From an uncultured Bacteroidales bacterium (GTDB lineage: Bacteria; Bacteroidota; Bacteroidia; Bacteroidales; FEN-979), in the NCBI GenBank assembly GCA_903875045.1, contig CAIQUS010000014.1:1-64000 (forward strand): a DNA stretch of 64,000 bases. Direction: 5' to 3'. The notes under the pieces are model-generated. The model searched no databases. It worked only from the letters and a program-made list of their open reading frames with translations, and had not been told where the DNA came from. The translations under genes and the position numbers were made by a program. Each line of letters begins with the position of its first letter. Within the stretch, counting starts at the first letter, position 1. Positions 36,559 through 46,700 of this stretch are shown piece by piece.

Positions 36559-38810
36559 TATTCAACGACCAGCTTTTGAATGTGAGAATATGATGAACTG
36601 TTAATCCTGATAAAATAGACCCCCATTGGCAACCCTGAAAGGTCGATATTTACCCCGGATTTTCCATTTACCGGAGACTGGAAAGTGAATTCTCGAAGAA
36701 CTTTACCCAATGGATTCAGCAGGGTACCTGTCGCAACATCGAAAATGCCATTAAGTTCAATTCTGGTCATACCTCTGGCCGGATTAGGGACAATGCGGAT
36801 ATGGTCTGAAACACCCAACTCATTTATACCTACACAAACATCAAAGGAAAAGAAAACATTGATGCTTCCTGTACCTTTGCATCCATGCTCGTTGATTACC
36901 TCAACGGAATATACCTGTACATCAGAGCCAATGCCAGTGGTACCAAAGGAAATTTGCTGAGTTACAGATCCATTTGACCACAAATATGTTGAGCCGGGGT
37001 TTTTTGCATCAAGTTGCAATGTATCATAAATACAAACCGTGGTGTCGTTTGGTCCAAGATGAATCACAGGTTCAGCATAAATAGACACCATGGTACTTCC
37101 CTGGGTGGTATTATACTGATCATTTACTGTAACATGGTAGGTGGTATTGATTACTGGATTCACCAAAGGATCGGCATCAGTTGAAGTGAATCCCGGTGGG
37201 ACTGAACTCCATAAATATTGATAATATCCCACATTACCTCCACCTGCGGAAGCATGTAACCGCGTTGAATCGCCCCTGCAAATCGATGTCGGTGTAGCAA
37301 CCGGATTAACATTCAACGGGCCACCCGTTACTTCGACAGATACATTCGCAGCATTGGTACTAACACAATTCGTTGCCAGGTCGGTAGTCACAAGTGAATA
37401 AACTGTGGTAGACGTGAGGTTCACAGTTTGAGGATTCTGTATACCGGCATTGATCAGTTTGTCGGCGGGCGACCAGCTATAATAATAGTTGCTGGTTCCG
37501 TTCAATACAGTTCCATTGAGAAATGTGTAGGTTCCATAGGGAATTGATTTATCTGTGCCGGCGTTCGCAACTGGCAGAGGGATGACAGTTATTGTTACAG
37601 AACTTGTTACCGAGTTAAACCCGTCGAAGGCAGTTACCTCATAGGTAGATGTGACTGGTGGTGCCACTGTTGGATTTTGTAAATTGGAAGTAAAACCATT
37701 GGGCCCCGTCCAATGGTATGTGTAGTTTCCTGCCCCCCCCGACCCTAATGCCTGTATCTGGGAGGAAGCACCGAAACAGATAGAATATGGGCTTGCAACG
37801 GCATTCACAGCCAGTGCACCTCCTTCAATGTTAATTGTTACCATATCAGTTGCCTGGCAATTAACCGAATCATCGGTAACATTTAAGGTAAAAACCTGAG
37901 TTGTAAATAAATTAACTGTTTGTGGATTTTGTACACTATCATTCACAAGTTTTGCGGCAGGAGCCCACTTATAATGGTATGTCCCACTGCCCGCGGTACA
38001 ACTGCCATGTAGCGTAGTGGTTACCCCGTTCAAAATACTTGTGTCGTTGCCTGCATTCGCAACCGGATGATAAACATTGACAAATGTGGTGGAAGTATCA
38101 ATACTTGTTTGGCCTCCAACGACAACACTCAAAAAATAATTTCCAGAGTTGGCGGTTGTAGCATTGGGGATTGTCGGATTTTGCATCTGAGAAGTAAAAC
38201 CTGCTGGCCCCCACCAATTATAGGTTGCTCCCGAAATGGATTGTGCCGTAAATTGCAACGTTTGTCCTGTACAAATCGGACTGTTACTTACACAGGCAGG
38301 TGGTAAAATAGAGCAATCGGTGGTACCTGTTCCGCTTGTTTGCTGAAAGATGATGTTACAAGGCAAATTTGAAAAATTTGTAATAATCAGCATATAATAT
38401 TGCCCTGTTTGAGCATTTAGAATGTCACATGTTTCGTATGCGCTTGTTGAATAACTACAGTCCACAATTTTCGGCTGGGTAAGAAGTCCGCAACATTCCT
38501 GTGATGTAAATGGCCCCCAGCAGCAAAAGTCGATATCTCTGGCCGGCTCACTATGCATTTGAATGATGATATTCCCCGAATTGGCAACTTTCATATAATA
38601 CCATGCCGGATTGGGTCTTGTCGTCAGACAGCCATAATATGGACCAATTTGACCAGGAGGAGAATTTACTCCGGCGGGAAATGAATACAGCGTTCCGGTA
38701 CAAAAGGGTGCGGCAGTTTCACAGGTGCTATTACCACCTGTTCCCTGCTGGGCATAGATTGCCTTGCCCAAAATAAGAAGCAATATAAAAAGATACCAGT
38801 TTATTTTCAT
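36558..38810 (-). CDS. T9SS type A cargo with Cys-rich N-domain and PKD/Ig-like repeats
   Basis: This 750-aa protein has a signal peptide (about 1-20). An N-terminal Cys-rich domain of about 150 residues follows (FCTGTLYSFPAG; PNPAWYYM; DIDFCCWGPF; ILNAQTGQYYMLIITNF), also found at the N-terminus of the 1953-aa protein at 2112. Five or so Ig/PKD-like modules follow, among them alternating NAGTD or NAGND and VNPVATP types. The C-terminus is a type A T9SS tail (about 668-750, IRIVPNPARGMTRIEL and LPMGVYFIRI). It is first of three chained genes. It is probably a surface adhesin-like protein. Confidence 0.88.
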   Translation of the reverse strand: MKINWYLFILLLILGKAIYAQQGTGGNSTCETAAPFCTGTLYSFPAGVNSPPGQIGPYYGCLTTRPNPAWYYMKVANSGNIIIQMHSEPARDIDFCCWGPFTSQECCGLLTQPKIVDCSYSTSAYETCDILNAQTGQYYMLIITNFSNLPCNIIFQQTSGTGTTDCSILPPACVSNSPICTGQTLQFTAQSISGATYNWWGPAGFTSQMQNPTIPNATTANSGNYFLSVVVGGQTSIDTSTTFVNVYHPVANAGNDTSILNGVTTTLHGSCTAGSGTYHYKWAPAAKLVNDSVQNPQTVNLFTTQVFTLNVTDDSVNCQATDMVTINIEGGALAVNAVASPYSICFGASSQIQALGSGGAGNYTYHWTGPNGFTSNLQNPTVAPPVTSTYEVTAFDGFNSVTSSVTITVIPLPVANAGTDKSIPYGTYTFLNGTVLNGTSNYYYSWSPADKLINAGIQNPQTVNLTSTTVYSLVTTDLATNCVSTNAANVSVEVTGGPLNVNPVATPTSICRGDSTRLHASAGGGNVGYYQYLWSSVPPGFTSTDADPLVNPVINTTYHVTVNDQYNTTQGSTMVSIYAEPVIHLGPNDTTVCIYDTLQLDAKNPGSTYLWSNGSVTQQISFGTTGIGSDVQVYSVEVINEHGCKGTGSINVFFSFDVCVGINELGVSDHIRIVPNPARGMTRIELNGIFDVATGTLLNPLGKVLREFTFQSPVNGKSGVNIDLSGLPMGVYFIRINSSSYSHIQKLVVE

Positions 38811-38822
38811 AACCGAATGGTA

Positions 38823-39251
38823 TTATTTGTATTTATCGTTCTTATTCAGCCATTGTGATTCCTTATCATCCGTCCATTCAGATGAAATGAGTACGACTTT
38901 ACTTTTCAGTTCGTCGAATATTTTCAAAATGTCTTTTTCACTGTATTTATTACTGGCTTTGAAACAAACATTGCTTTTAGAAATATCGGAGTCAATATTA
39001 ACAAGTTCATCAGATGCAAAACTGAGATTCATAAAATAAACCCTCTCAAACCTGGTAGGTAACTTAGAAAAATCAACCAGAAAATAGGTATTCGCTTCAT
39101 CTTTGTCAACAGTTGCGGCAAAATTCCCTTTAAAATCGAATTTTGCATATTTTGCAAGAAATTCGTTCCCTTCAGGTTGTACACCTGCCTGTTGCGCATT
39201 GATAGTCAAATTAATAACTAATGCAATGGCAAGAAAAAAAACACGTATCAT
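38823..39251 (-). CDS. Small exported protein, function unknown
   Basis: This 142-aa protein has a signal peptide (about 1-19, NLTINAQ). The mature part is about 120 residues of mixed alpha/beta character, with a DEANTYFLVDFSKLPTRFERVYFMNL stretch and many charged residues near the end (ISSEWTDDKESQWLNKNDKYK). I do not recognise the family. It starts from a consensus promoter and its stop is 12 nt from the next gene, so it heads the leftward operon of T9SS cargos and tex. Confidence 0.75.
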   Translation of the reverse strand: MIRVFFLAIALVINLTINAQQAGVQPEGNEFLAKYAKFDFKGNFAATVDKDEANTYFLVDFSKLPTRFERVYFMNLSFASDELVNIDSDISKSNVCFKASNKYSEKDILKIFDELKSKVVLISSEWTDDKESQWLNKNDKYK

Positions 39252-39298
39252 CTGATAACTATTTTGAGTATTATAGTACTGTCCAAATCAATCGTTTA

Positions 39299-39306
39299 CA
39301 AAAGTA
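39299..39306 (-). promoter_or_regulatory. -7 promoter box (TACTTTTG), minus strand
   Basis: A perfect TAnnTTTG box 47 nt upstream of the ATG of the small exported protein, the likely start of the 39251-to-31678 operon. Confidence 0.6.
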
Positions 39307-39358
39307 CAACAAAAAAAAACAAGAATTCTTTGAAAATTGCAATATTGAGTTTGGGAGT

Positions 39359-40078
39359 TTACCAACCAGAGGCAAGAAGGTCAATAATATGGATGGTTTT
39401 TATAGGCAGGTTGTGCTTGTCGATATAGGCTTGCTGGTTCATCAGGCAGGAAGAATCAGTAGATACGATATATTCAGCCCCGGTTTCCATGGCGCGATTA
39501 ACCTTTTGCTCAGCCATGGCGGATGAAATTGGTTCAAATTTAGCAGAAAATGTTCCACCGAATCCACAACAAACTTCATTCTCCTTCATTTCCCTTAATT
39601 CCAAACCCTGAACATGAGACAATAATCGGCGGGGTTCATCCTTCAGATTGTATTCCCGGAGTGCAGCACACGAATCATGATAGGTGACCACATGCGGAAA
39701 AGATGCACCAATGTCCTCAATATTTAATTCATTTACCATAAAATCGGTAAATTCGAAAATATTTTTCTTAAGCTGCTTATATTCAAGATGATATGCAGTA
39801 TTATGAAAAAGCCAGCCATAGTAGTTCCTTATAAACCCGATACATGATGCAGAGGGGCCGACAATCGGGCGATCACTTGGGAAATCCCGAAGAAATTTCT
39901 CTCCCATTTTCTTTGCTTCATCCCAAAAACCACTGTTAAAAGCCATCTGGCCGCAACAAGTTTGGTTTCCGTTATAGTTGACAACAACATCAAATTTCTC
40001 AAGAATCTTGACCATATTCATCCCGGTGTCAGGATATACCTGATCAACGAAGCAGGGTATAAAAATATCTACTAGCAA
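39359..40078 (-). CDS. LutA/YkgE-like (Fe-S) oxidoreductase subunit
   Basis: This 239-aa protein has two Cys-Cys-Gly domains: FIPCFVDQVYP...NQTCCGQMAFNSG in the first half and YHDSCAALR...EVCCGFGGTFSAKF in the second. These are the signature of LutA/YkgE and heterodisulfide-reductase subunit B-like proteins, which bind an Fe-S cluster and act in L-lactate oxidation (LutABC). The partner genes lutB and lutC are not in this window. The start is a TTG (40076-40078), consistent with the usual MKVDIFIPCF. Either it works with genes elsewhere or with another partner; I cannot tell. Confidence 0.85.
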   Translation of the reverse strand: MLVDIFIPCFVDQVYPDTGMNMVKILEKFDVVVNYNGNQTCCGQMAFNSGFWDEAKKMGEKFLRDFPSDRPIVGPSASCIGFIRNYYGWLFHNTAYHLEYKQLKKNIFEFTDFMVNELNIEDIGASFPHVVTYHDSCAALREYNLKDEPRRLLSHVQGLELREMKENEVCCGFGGTFSAKFEPISSAMAEQKVNRAMETGAEYIVSTDSSCLMNQQAYIDKHNLPIKTIHIIDLLASGW

Positions 40079-40236
40079 AATAGAAATAAAAGATTAGTGT
40101 AACTAAAATTCAGAGTTCAAAAGTAAGGAATTATGACGTTGGTAATGCGGAATAAGGAAAAAATTGCACTCCAAAACAGGAAAGATTCGATTATAAACCG
40201 ATCAAAACACTCAACACTCAATCAAACAGACATATA

Positions 40237-40279
40237 TACAAAAACAGAAGCTGTGCTAACTAACGCTTCTGTTTTTGTA
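40237..40279 (-). terminator. Rho-independent terminator, minus strand
   Basis: A 15-bp stem TACAAAAACAGAAGC/GCTTCTGTTTTTGTA with a 13-nt loop, directly after the small secreted protein gene at 40297-40677. Confidence 0.85.
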
Positions 40280-40296
40280 TGAATCAAGACTGATAT

Positions 40297-40677
40297 TTAA
40301 TCAATCCAAACACTGGCGGCAACACTCCAATTGCAGTGTATTACAACACCCCATTGGCTGTGATCTATTGGTACAGAGAGAACTTGATTCAGATAGATCG
40401 TATAGGGTCCTTTAATTGTTGAACCATTTCTTTTGACAATCCATACCTTTGCATGTACAAGCTGAGGGTGGGTAGAACTTGAAGAAATCACAACATCCAT
40501 CTCCCGCTTTTCTCGATTAGGGGGGATTCCATGGGTAATAACTTCCTGAAATGCTGCTTTTGGCTCCGTCAACTGGTAGTTAAAACTGGGAATAGGTTGA
40601 ATCGTGTAGTGCTGAGCATACAAACTGCTCAATCCTGAGAATATTAAGAATGCTGCGAGTAAGATAATTTTTTTCAT
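40297..40677 (-). CDS. Small secreted protein, function unknown
   Basis: This 126-aa protein has a clear signal peptide (about 1-22, SSLYAQ). The mature part of about 105 residues is predicted beta-rich, with LVHAKVWIVKRNGSTIKGPYTIYLNQVLSV and ends GVVIHCNWSVAASVWID. I do not recognise a domain. There is a single Cys late in the sequence, and no T9SS tail. It has its own promoter (TTG-N20-TAACTTTG) and its own terminator, so it is expressed alone. The short length and export suggest a periplasmic or secreted accessory protein. Confidence 0.75.
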   Translation of the reverse strand: MKKIILLAAFLIFSGLSSLYAQHYTIQPIPSFNYQLTEPKAAFQEVITHGIPPNREKREMDVVISSSSTHPQLVHAKVWIVKRNGSTIKGPYTIYLNQVLSVPIDHSQWGVVIHCNWSVAASVWID

Positions 40678-40726
40678 GAGGCCTGTTTTAGGAAGGTTAA
40701 ATGTTGAATGGTGTGTTCATAATTTT

Positions 40727-40757
40727 CAAAGTTAGGTTACTGGTATAACAACCGCAA
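40727..40757 (-). promoter_or_regulatory. Bacteroidota promoter (TTG-N20-TAACTTTG), minus strand
   Basis: A full consensus match about 50 nt upstream of the ATG of the small secreted protein. The remaining bases of the gap 40678-40976 hold nothing else I can identify. Confidence 0.75.
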
Positions 40758-40976
40758 TAATTAATTTCCATAAATTATTCTTACGGAAACCCGCTATTGG
40801 AAATAGTAGTAAAAAATTCATGTATATGGATATCAACATGATTATTTTTTTAAAAGCCGGTCAAATTGCTCGCCAAATAAAACCGGGTTTGTATAACTTC
40901 ATGCAATAAATTCAACCTGATGCAATTTTCTCTGACTGAAAATTGAAATTGGACTGGGAAGCGGTGAGAGAGTGAA

Positions 40977-41606
40977 TCAAATAATGCCCTTTTCTAGAAG
41001 AATTTTAATCAGTTCTGCATTGTTTTTGGCATCGCATCTTTCCCTGACATGTTTTAGCGTTTTCTCAACAGTCGAAACACTTGTTTTTTTCGCATCAGCA
41101 ATTTGCTGTTGAGTAAGCCCGGAAGATAAAAACAACACAAGCTCATGTTGATTTGGGGTCAAATGATATTTTTGGCCTGACAATATGTTTGACAGTTTTT
41201 TTTCATAATCAGGTTCAACAAGTCCGGAAAAAACAATCTGCCCTCTGATAACTTTCTCTAAGGTCGATTTTATTTCAGATTTATTGGTACTTTTAAGCAA
41301 ATAGGCCATAACCCCTGCTTCAAACATTTTACGTTGCCATGAAGAGGAATCCTCGGATGTAAAAATCACGATGGGTTTTCCGGGAAATTTTTCTTTCAAC
41401 TTTTTAACGTTCATCAACGGATTTGCCTCAGGCAGCCAAAGGTCAAGCAGAAACACATCAAATGTGTCGGCATCTGCTTTCTGAGCTGCGTCATCCACAC
41501 TGAAAGCATTACCCATGATCTCAATTTCATCCCTTGAAGGCCTAAAAAGGTTTTTCAGACCCGTAACAATCACCGGATGATCTTCAATGACATAAAGTCT
41601 GATCAT
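40977..41606 (-). CDS. NarL/FixJ-family response regulator
   Basis: This 209-aa protein has a receiver domain with acidic residues ED (8-9), the phospho-acceptor D55 in FLLDLWLPEAN and the conserved Lys in YLLKSTNKSE. A LuxR-type helix-turn-helix (about 145-205, LTPNQHELVLFLSSGLTQQQIADAKKTSVSTVEKTLKHV) binds DNA. It lies 11 nt after the sensor kinase gene and is its cognate partner. This is the typical pairing of a DesK-like kinase and NarL-type regulator in Bacteroidota. No target gene is clear; the adjacent giant adhesin genes upstream are candidates by position only. Confidence 0.92.
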   Translation of the reverse strand: MIRLYVIEDHPVIVTGLKNLFRPSRDEIEIMGNAFSVDDAAQKADADTFDVFLLDLWLPEANPLMNVKKLKEKFPGKPIVIFTSEDSSSWQRKMFEAGVMAYLLKSTNKSEIKSTLEKVIRGQIVFSGLVEPDYEKKLSNILSGQKYHLTPNQHELVLFLSSGLTQQQIADAKKTSVSTVEKTLKHVRERCDAKNNAELIKILLEKGII

Positions 41607-41617
41607 ATTTTGTGCTT

Positions 41618-43534
41618 TTAATTTTTAACAATATATTTTTGATCCATCGGAAAAATAATTTCCCAGGAGGTCCCCTTACCCGGGATAGATTTTAAATTTG
41701 CCTGGCCACCCACCAACTTTGCCCTTTCAAAAATATTTAAAATTCCCATACTCGGCCTGGTTTTTTCTCCAACGGTGAACCCGGGCCCATCATCAGAATA
41801 TAACAGGTTAAGTTTGCCGTTGTTGGTGAATATTTTAATCTTCACATGGCTTTCTCGTGCATATTTTCCAGCGTTTGTAAGTAATTCCTGGATAATGCGA
41901 TAAAAATGCAGCACAAGTTCGTTGGAAAGGTCAGGGAATTCTTCAGGCATTTCAAGGTCTATATTCATCCTTGATAACTTTTTAACATCCTCACACAGGC
42001 CTGTAATCATTTCACTGAATGTAAAGTGTTCAATCATAGCCCTGTTCATGCGATGGGATATCTGCCGGATACTTACACCCAACTCTTTAATGCGTGCTTT
42101 AATCTGATCTTTGATCTCAGGATCAGGAAACTCAATATTTTCAATTGCGCCCGACATCCCCAAAATAAGTTGACCGGTTAAATCGTGCAATTCTCTGGCA
42201 ATTCTTCCTTTCTCGGTCTCTTCCATTTCAATAATCCGTTGGGCGGACCCGATCTTCTCTTTCTGAAACTTTGCGCGGTTGCGCTGTTGCAAAAAGAAAA
42301 TTGTAAAAAAAGAACCCAGCACAAGAAGGAGTGCAATGACAAGCCAAAGTTCTGTTTTCTGCAAACGGTTACGCTGCACCAAAAGTTCTTTTTCTTCGTT
42401 TTGAATAAGCAATTCTTTGCTTTTCAAATTCAACAAAGCTGCCAGAAGCCTCACCTGATCAGATGCTTTTTGCCGGTAATCGGCTACCAGGTATTTTCGT
42501 GCTTGCTTTTCAAACTCCCAGGCTTTTTTATAATCTCCCTTTTGCACACACACATCAGCATAGGTGTCGTAAAGGGAGGATAACCAATCGTAATCTTTTT
42601 TTTCCTTTGCAAGCGGAATGGCCCGATCTTTCAGGCAGAATTCAGCTTTCTGAACATTTCCTTTCTCGAGATAACTGTAGGCCATATTGTTATATGCACC
42701 AAAAAGTATCTTGAATAAATTGGCATTGACTGCAAGATTCAGTGCCATTTCATAATAGAATAATGCTGTATCAGGGACCCGACTTTGATATCCCATATTG
42801 ATATAGATATAGGCCATTTCCTCTTCAACCCCATTGACTTTTCTTAGGTAGAAAAGTGCTTCTCGTTGCATTTCCAATGACTTAAGTGTGTCTTTCTCAA
42901 AAGGTTGCCTCGCCAGATTTCCGATCGCAACGCCCATTTGTTTGTAAAGTGTATCCTTTTGAGCGACCTTAAGTGCCAGTCCAAACATTTTCTGAGCGCT
43001 TTCATGATCATGTATGTTTATTTTGATGTTGCCAAGTGCAATATAAGCATTGGCAATGCCCTCAGGGTCTCTGACTATTTCAGCCAGTCTGATCGAGGAA
43101 TCCAGAAGCGACATAGCATCAGTATAGTTATAGGCAGCACTGTAAAGACTGGCGATATTATAGAAAACATGAATTTTTTGTTTTACAAGATGGCAACTAT
43201 CCGCAATTTTCAATGCTTTATCATAATAGTAAAAACTTGAATCCTTATGATTCTGTAAATATGCCTTGCCAATCCATTTATAGGCATCGACAAGATCGTT
43301 TATTGAATCATTTTTACGGGCAATTTCCAGAGCCAGCCTGGCGTATTTAATTGATAGTGTATTATTACTGACTTTATTCCTTTCAACCAAAAGGCCCAAG
43401 GCTTTAAGTGTGTCACCGGGATAACCATTTGTCAAGGGTTCCATGGTCCTGTTTGCATTGGCTACGTTAATCCCGGCAGGAATAAGTAGTACAATGCTCA
43501 AGATTATCAATAAAAATATTTTCAACTGGTTCAA
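41618..43534 (-). CDS. TPR-containing sensor histidine kinase (HisKA_3)
   Basis: This 638-aa protein has a signal peptide (about 1-27). A periplasmic array of tetratricopeptide-like repeats follows (about 60-365, with ANAYIALGNIKINIHDHESAQKMF and similar). A coiled segment (about 360-390) leads to a transmembrane helix (about 395-415, LVIALLLVLGSFFTIFF). The HisKA_3 domain has His in GRIARELHDLTGQLILG, and the HATPase domain has IIQELLTNAGKYA and YSDDGPGF. The start is TTG, with TTG-AAC-CAG as the only in-frame candidate before the signal peptide. TPR periplasmic domains of this type are common in Bacteroidota kinases; the signal is unknown. Confidence 0.92.
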   Translation of the reverse strand: MNQLKIFLLIILSIVLLIPAGINVANANRTMEPLTNGYPGDTLKALGLLVERNKVSNNTLSIKYARLALEIARKNDSINDLVDAYKWIGKAYLQNHKDSSFYYYDKALKIADSCHLVKQKIHVFYNIASLYSAAYNYTDAMSLLDSSIRLAEIVRDPEGIANAYIALGNIKINIHDHESAQKMFGLALKVAQKDTLYKQMGVAIGNLARQPFEKDTLKSLEMQREALFYLRKVNGVEEEMAYIYINMGYQSRVPDTALFYYEMALNLAVNANLFKILFGAYNNMAYSYLEKGNVQKAEFCLKDRAIPLAKEKKDYDWLSSLYDTYADVCVQKGDYKKAWEFEKQARKYLVADYRQKASDQVRLLAALLNLKSKELLIQNEEKELLVQRNRLQKTELWLVIALLLVLGSFFTIFFLQQRNRAKFQKEKIGSAQRIIEMEETEKGRIARELHDLTGQLILGMSGAIENIEFPDPEIKDQIKARIKELGVSIRQISHRMNRAMIEHFTFSEMITGLCEDVKKLSRMNIDLEMPEEFPDLSNELVLHFYRIIQELLTNAGKYARESHVKIKIFTNNGKLNLLYSDDGPGFTVGEKTRPSMGILNIFERAKLVGGQANLKSIPGKGTSWEIIFPMDQKYIVKN

Positions 43535-43623
43535 ATTTTCTTTTCTAATAACCTGTATTTAAGTATTTTGTAATATACAAAACACATAACAGGTTGATTG
43601 TCCCATTCATATTTCAATTTATT

Positions 43624-43631
43624 CAAAGGTA
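43624..43631 (-). promoter_or_regulatory. -7 promoter box (TACCTTTG), minus strand
   Basis: A perfect TAnnTTTG box about 90 nt upstream of the kinase start. No clear TTG at -33. The leader between them contains an imperfect palindrome GTTTTGTATATTACAAAAT. Confidence 0.5.
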
Positions 43632-43746
43632 AGAAAAATTTTATACACAGATATTTCTTACCCGAAATAAATATTTTCCATTTTTTTCCAACGTATAAGC
43701 CTCGTTAAACCGGTTAACAGATAAGAACCTTTATTCAACCAACTGA

Positions 43747-46700
43747 TTAATCACGTAAACACCTGACAGCAAAGCCATTTCCTCTGGCTGAGTGATAATC
43801 GGAGACCGAACCCGAGATGCCGTTCAATCCATGCGATTTTGTCTGCCAAAGACCGATAGGATCAGATGTCCAGAAAAAAGTTGCCGGCAAACCCGGTGAA
43901 TTGATGGACCATGTATTATTCTGATATAAAATGCCACCCAATAATGTACGAAATTCGGTTGCTCCCATTCCTTTCAGCGAATTTCCGGCAACTCCCTGAC
44001 CACCATAGTAATTGAACAAAGTAAGCCATTCGGTATCTGTTGGCACATGCCATCCGGATGGACAAAAGCCCTGGTTTCCGGATACAGGATCATATCGCAT
44101 TAATTCATCCCATTGATAAAGACCTCCGTACAGATTACAGTTTCCTTCAAAATTATTCAAACAGTATTTTTCGTCCAGACAATTATCAACCTGTGGTAAT
44201 GAGGAATTGATCATATTTCCGAAGTTCAAATTGCTTGCCATCCAGCATTGGGATCCTATCTGGACCGTCGGGTATGTTTTATTATCACGGTAGTCCAGTA
44301 TTGAAGAGCCGCAAATCACAGGGGTTGCCATTTGATTGATAATTGACACAAAACTACTGGAAGAACATAACCCTGTCGTAGTATATGTATAGGTTATCTG
44401 GTGAGTACCTATCCCGGCTGCAAGAGGGTCAAATATTCCGGATACTGAATTTACACCCTGCCCTGAATACACTCCTCCAATTGGCAGTCCACCATGAAGT
44501 TTAAAGGGTTTGGCATTAACAGTGGTCACCATGTCATTGCAGGGAGTAAAAGTAACAACAGGCGCAGCACCGATTACAACTATATATGGAATATTCGTTG
44601 CAGGATTATTGGTCGCACATGGCAAATTTGAAGTCAACTGACAGACAATAATATCATTATTCCCGGGAAGATAGGTATAGGATGGAAGGTTGGCTCCAAC
44701 ACCAATACCATTAACATTCCACTGAAACTGTGGATTGGTGCCGCCGTTTAAAGGAGTAGCGGTGTATGTTACAGGAATACCTGCACACACTGAACCAGGT
44801 GGACTTGCTGTTATTGATATACTGACAGGAAAATTACCATTAACTGTCATGGTAATCAGATTGGACAATGCAGGATTACCCTGGGCACACAAAACACTGG
44901 ATGTCAATTGGCACTGAACAATATCACCATCGGCTGGGATGTACATGAAAACTGAAGTATTCCCACCTGATATTACTCCGTTAACGGTCCACTGAAATAT
45001 CGGGTTATTCCCGCCATTTATGCCTGCCGCATTAAATGTAACGAATGACCCTGAGCAAAAAGCACCAGGTGGGGTTGCGTTAATTGAAAGACTAACAGAC
45101 AAATTAGGATTAACTGACAGTAGAATCTCATTTGAAGTAGCAGGATTACCTGTTGGGCAAATCGCATTGGAGATCAGGCTACAGGCAATTACATCATTGT
45201 TTACCGGGATATATGAATAGGTGGTATTTGTCGCTCCGAAAACATTCGCCCCATTAATTCTCCATTGGTACACCGGTCCACTTCCTCCGTTGGCAGATAT
45301 GCTTGACAATGTTACCGGGGTACCTGCACAAACCGTAGTTGATGAAGCAGTGATTGAAATACTTACAGGTTCAAGTGGATTCACTGTTATGGTCACTGTA
45401 TTGGATGTTGCAGGATTTCCTGTCGGACAAGTCGCATTGGATGTGAGTTCACAGTTAATTGCATCATTATTGACCGGGATAGACAGATAGGTGGTATTCG
45501 TTGCACCGATGATATTTACTCCATTAACCTTCCATTGGTATGCTGGTGCATTTCCTCCATTAACGGATATGGCTGAAAACGTTACGGAGGTGCCTGCACA
45601 TACCATCGTTGCTGAAGCCGTAATTGTTATGCTGACAGGTTCCAGCGGATTCACTGTTATGGTTGCTGTGTTGGAGATGGCAGGATTTCCTGTCGGACAA
45701 GTCGCATCAGAGGTGAGTTTGCAGGTAATTGCATCATTGTTGACCGGCGTGAATGAATAGGTTGTATTTGTTGCACCGATGATATTTAGGCCATTAATTC
45801 TCCATTGGAATGCAGGGGATGCTCCTCCATTAGTTGATGAGGCTGATAATGTTACCGGGGTGCCTGCACAAACCATGGTTGATGTAGCAGTGATTGAAAT
45901 ACTGACAGGTTCAAGTGGATTCACTGTTATGGTGACCGTATTGGATGTTACCGGATTTCCTGTCGGACAAGTTGCACTGGAAGAGAGTTGACAGTTAATC
46001 GCATCATTGTTGACCGGTATATATAAATAAGTCGTATTCGTTGCACCGATAATATTTATTCCATTAACACTCCATTGATACACTGGCGCACTTCCTCCGT
46101 TGCTAGATATGGCTGAAAATGTTACCGGAGTGCCATCGCAAACTGTAGTTGATGTAGCAGAGATTGTAATACTGACAGGCTCCAATGGGTTCACTGTTAT
46201 GGTCATTGTATTGGATACTGCCGGATTTCCCGTGGGACAAATCGCGTTGGAGATCAGTACGCAGGTAATTGCGTCATTGTTGACCGGGATATATGAATAG
46301 GTGGTATTCGTTGCGCCAATTATATTTGCTCCGTTAATCTTCCATTGGTATGCCGGGGTATTTCCTCCGTTGGTGGAAACCGCTAATAATGATACCGGGG
46401 TGCCTGTACAGACTGTAGTTGATGAAGCAGAAATCGAAATGCTGACAGGTTCCAATGGGTTCACTGTTATGGTCACTGCATTGGATGTGGCAGGATTTCC
46501 TGTTGGACAAATCGCACTGGAGATCAGTTCGCAAATAATTGCATCATTGTTGACCGGTATATATAAATAGGTCGTATTCGTTGCACCGATGATATTTGCC
46601 CCATTAACCTTCCATTGATATGCCGGGGCATTTCCTCCGTTGGTGGATGAGGCCGAAAATGAAACCGGGGTACCTGCACAAACCGTAGTTGATGAAGTAG

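Noticed and set aside
1937-39290. Similar TAC[AT]GTCCAAA[CT]CAA strings at about 1938 and 39275
   Set aside because: The match is short and imperfect, and neither copy has a consistent position relative to a gene. Probably chance.
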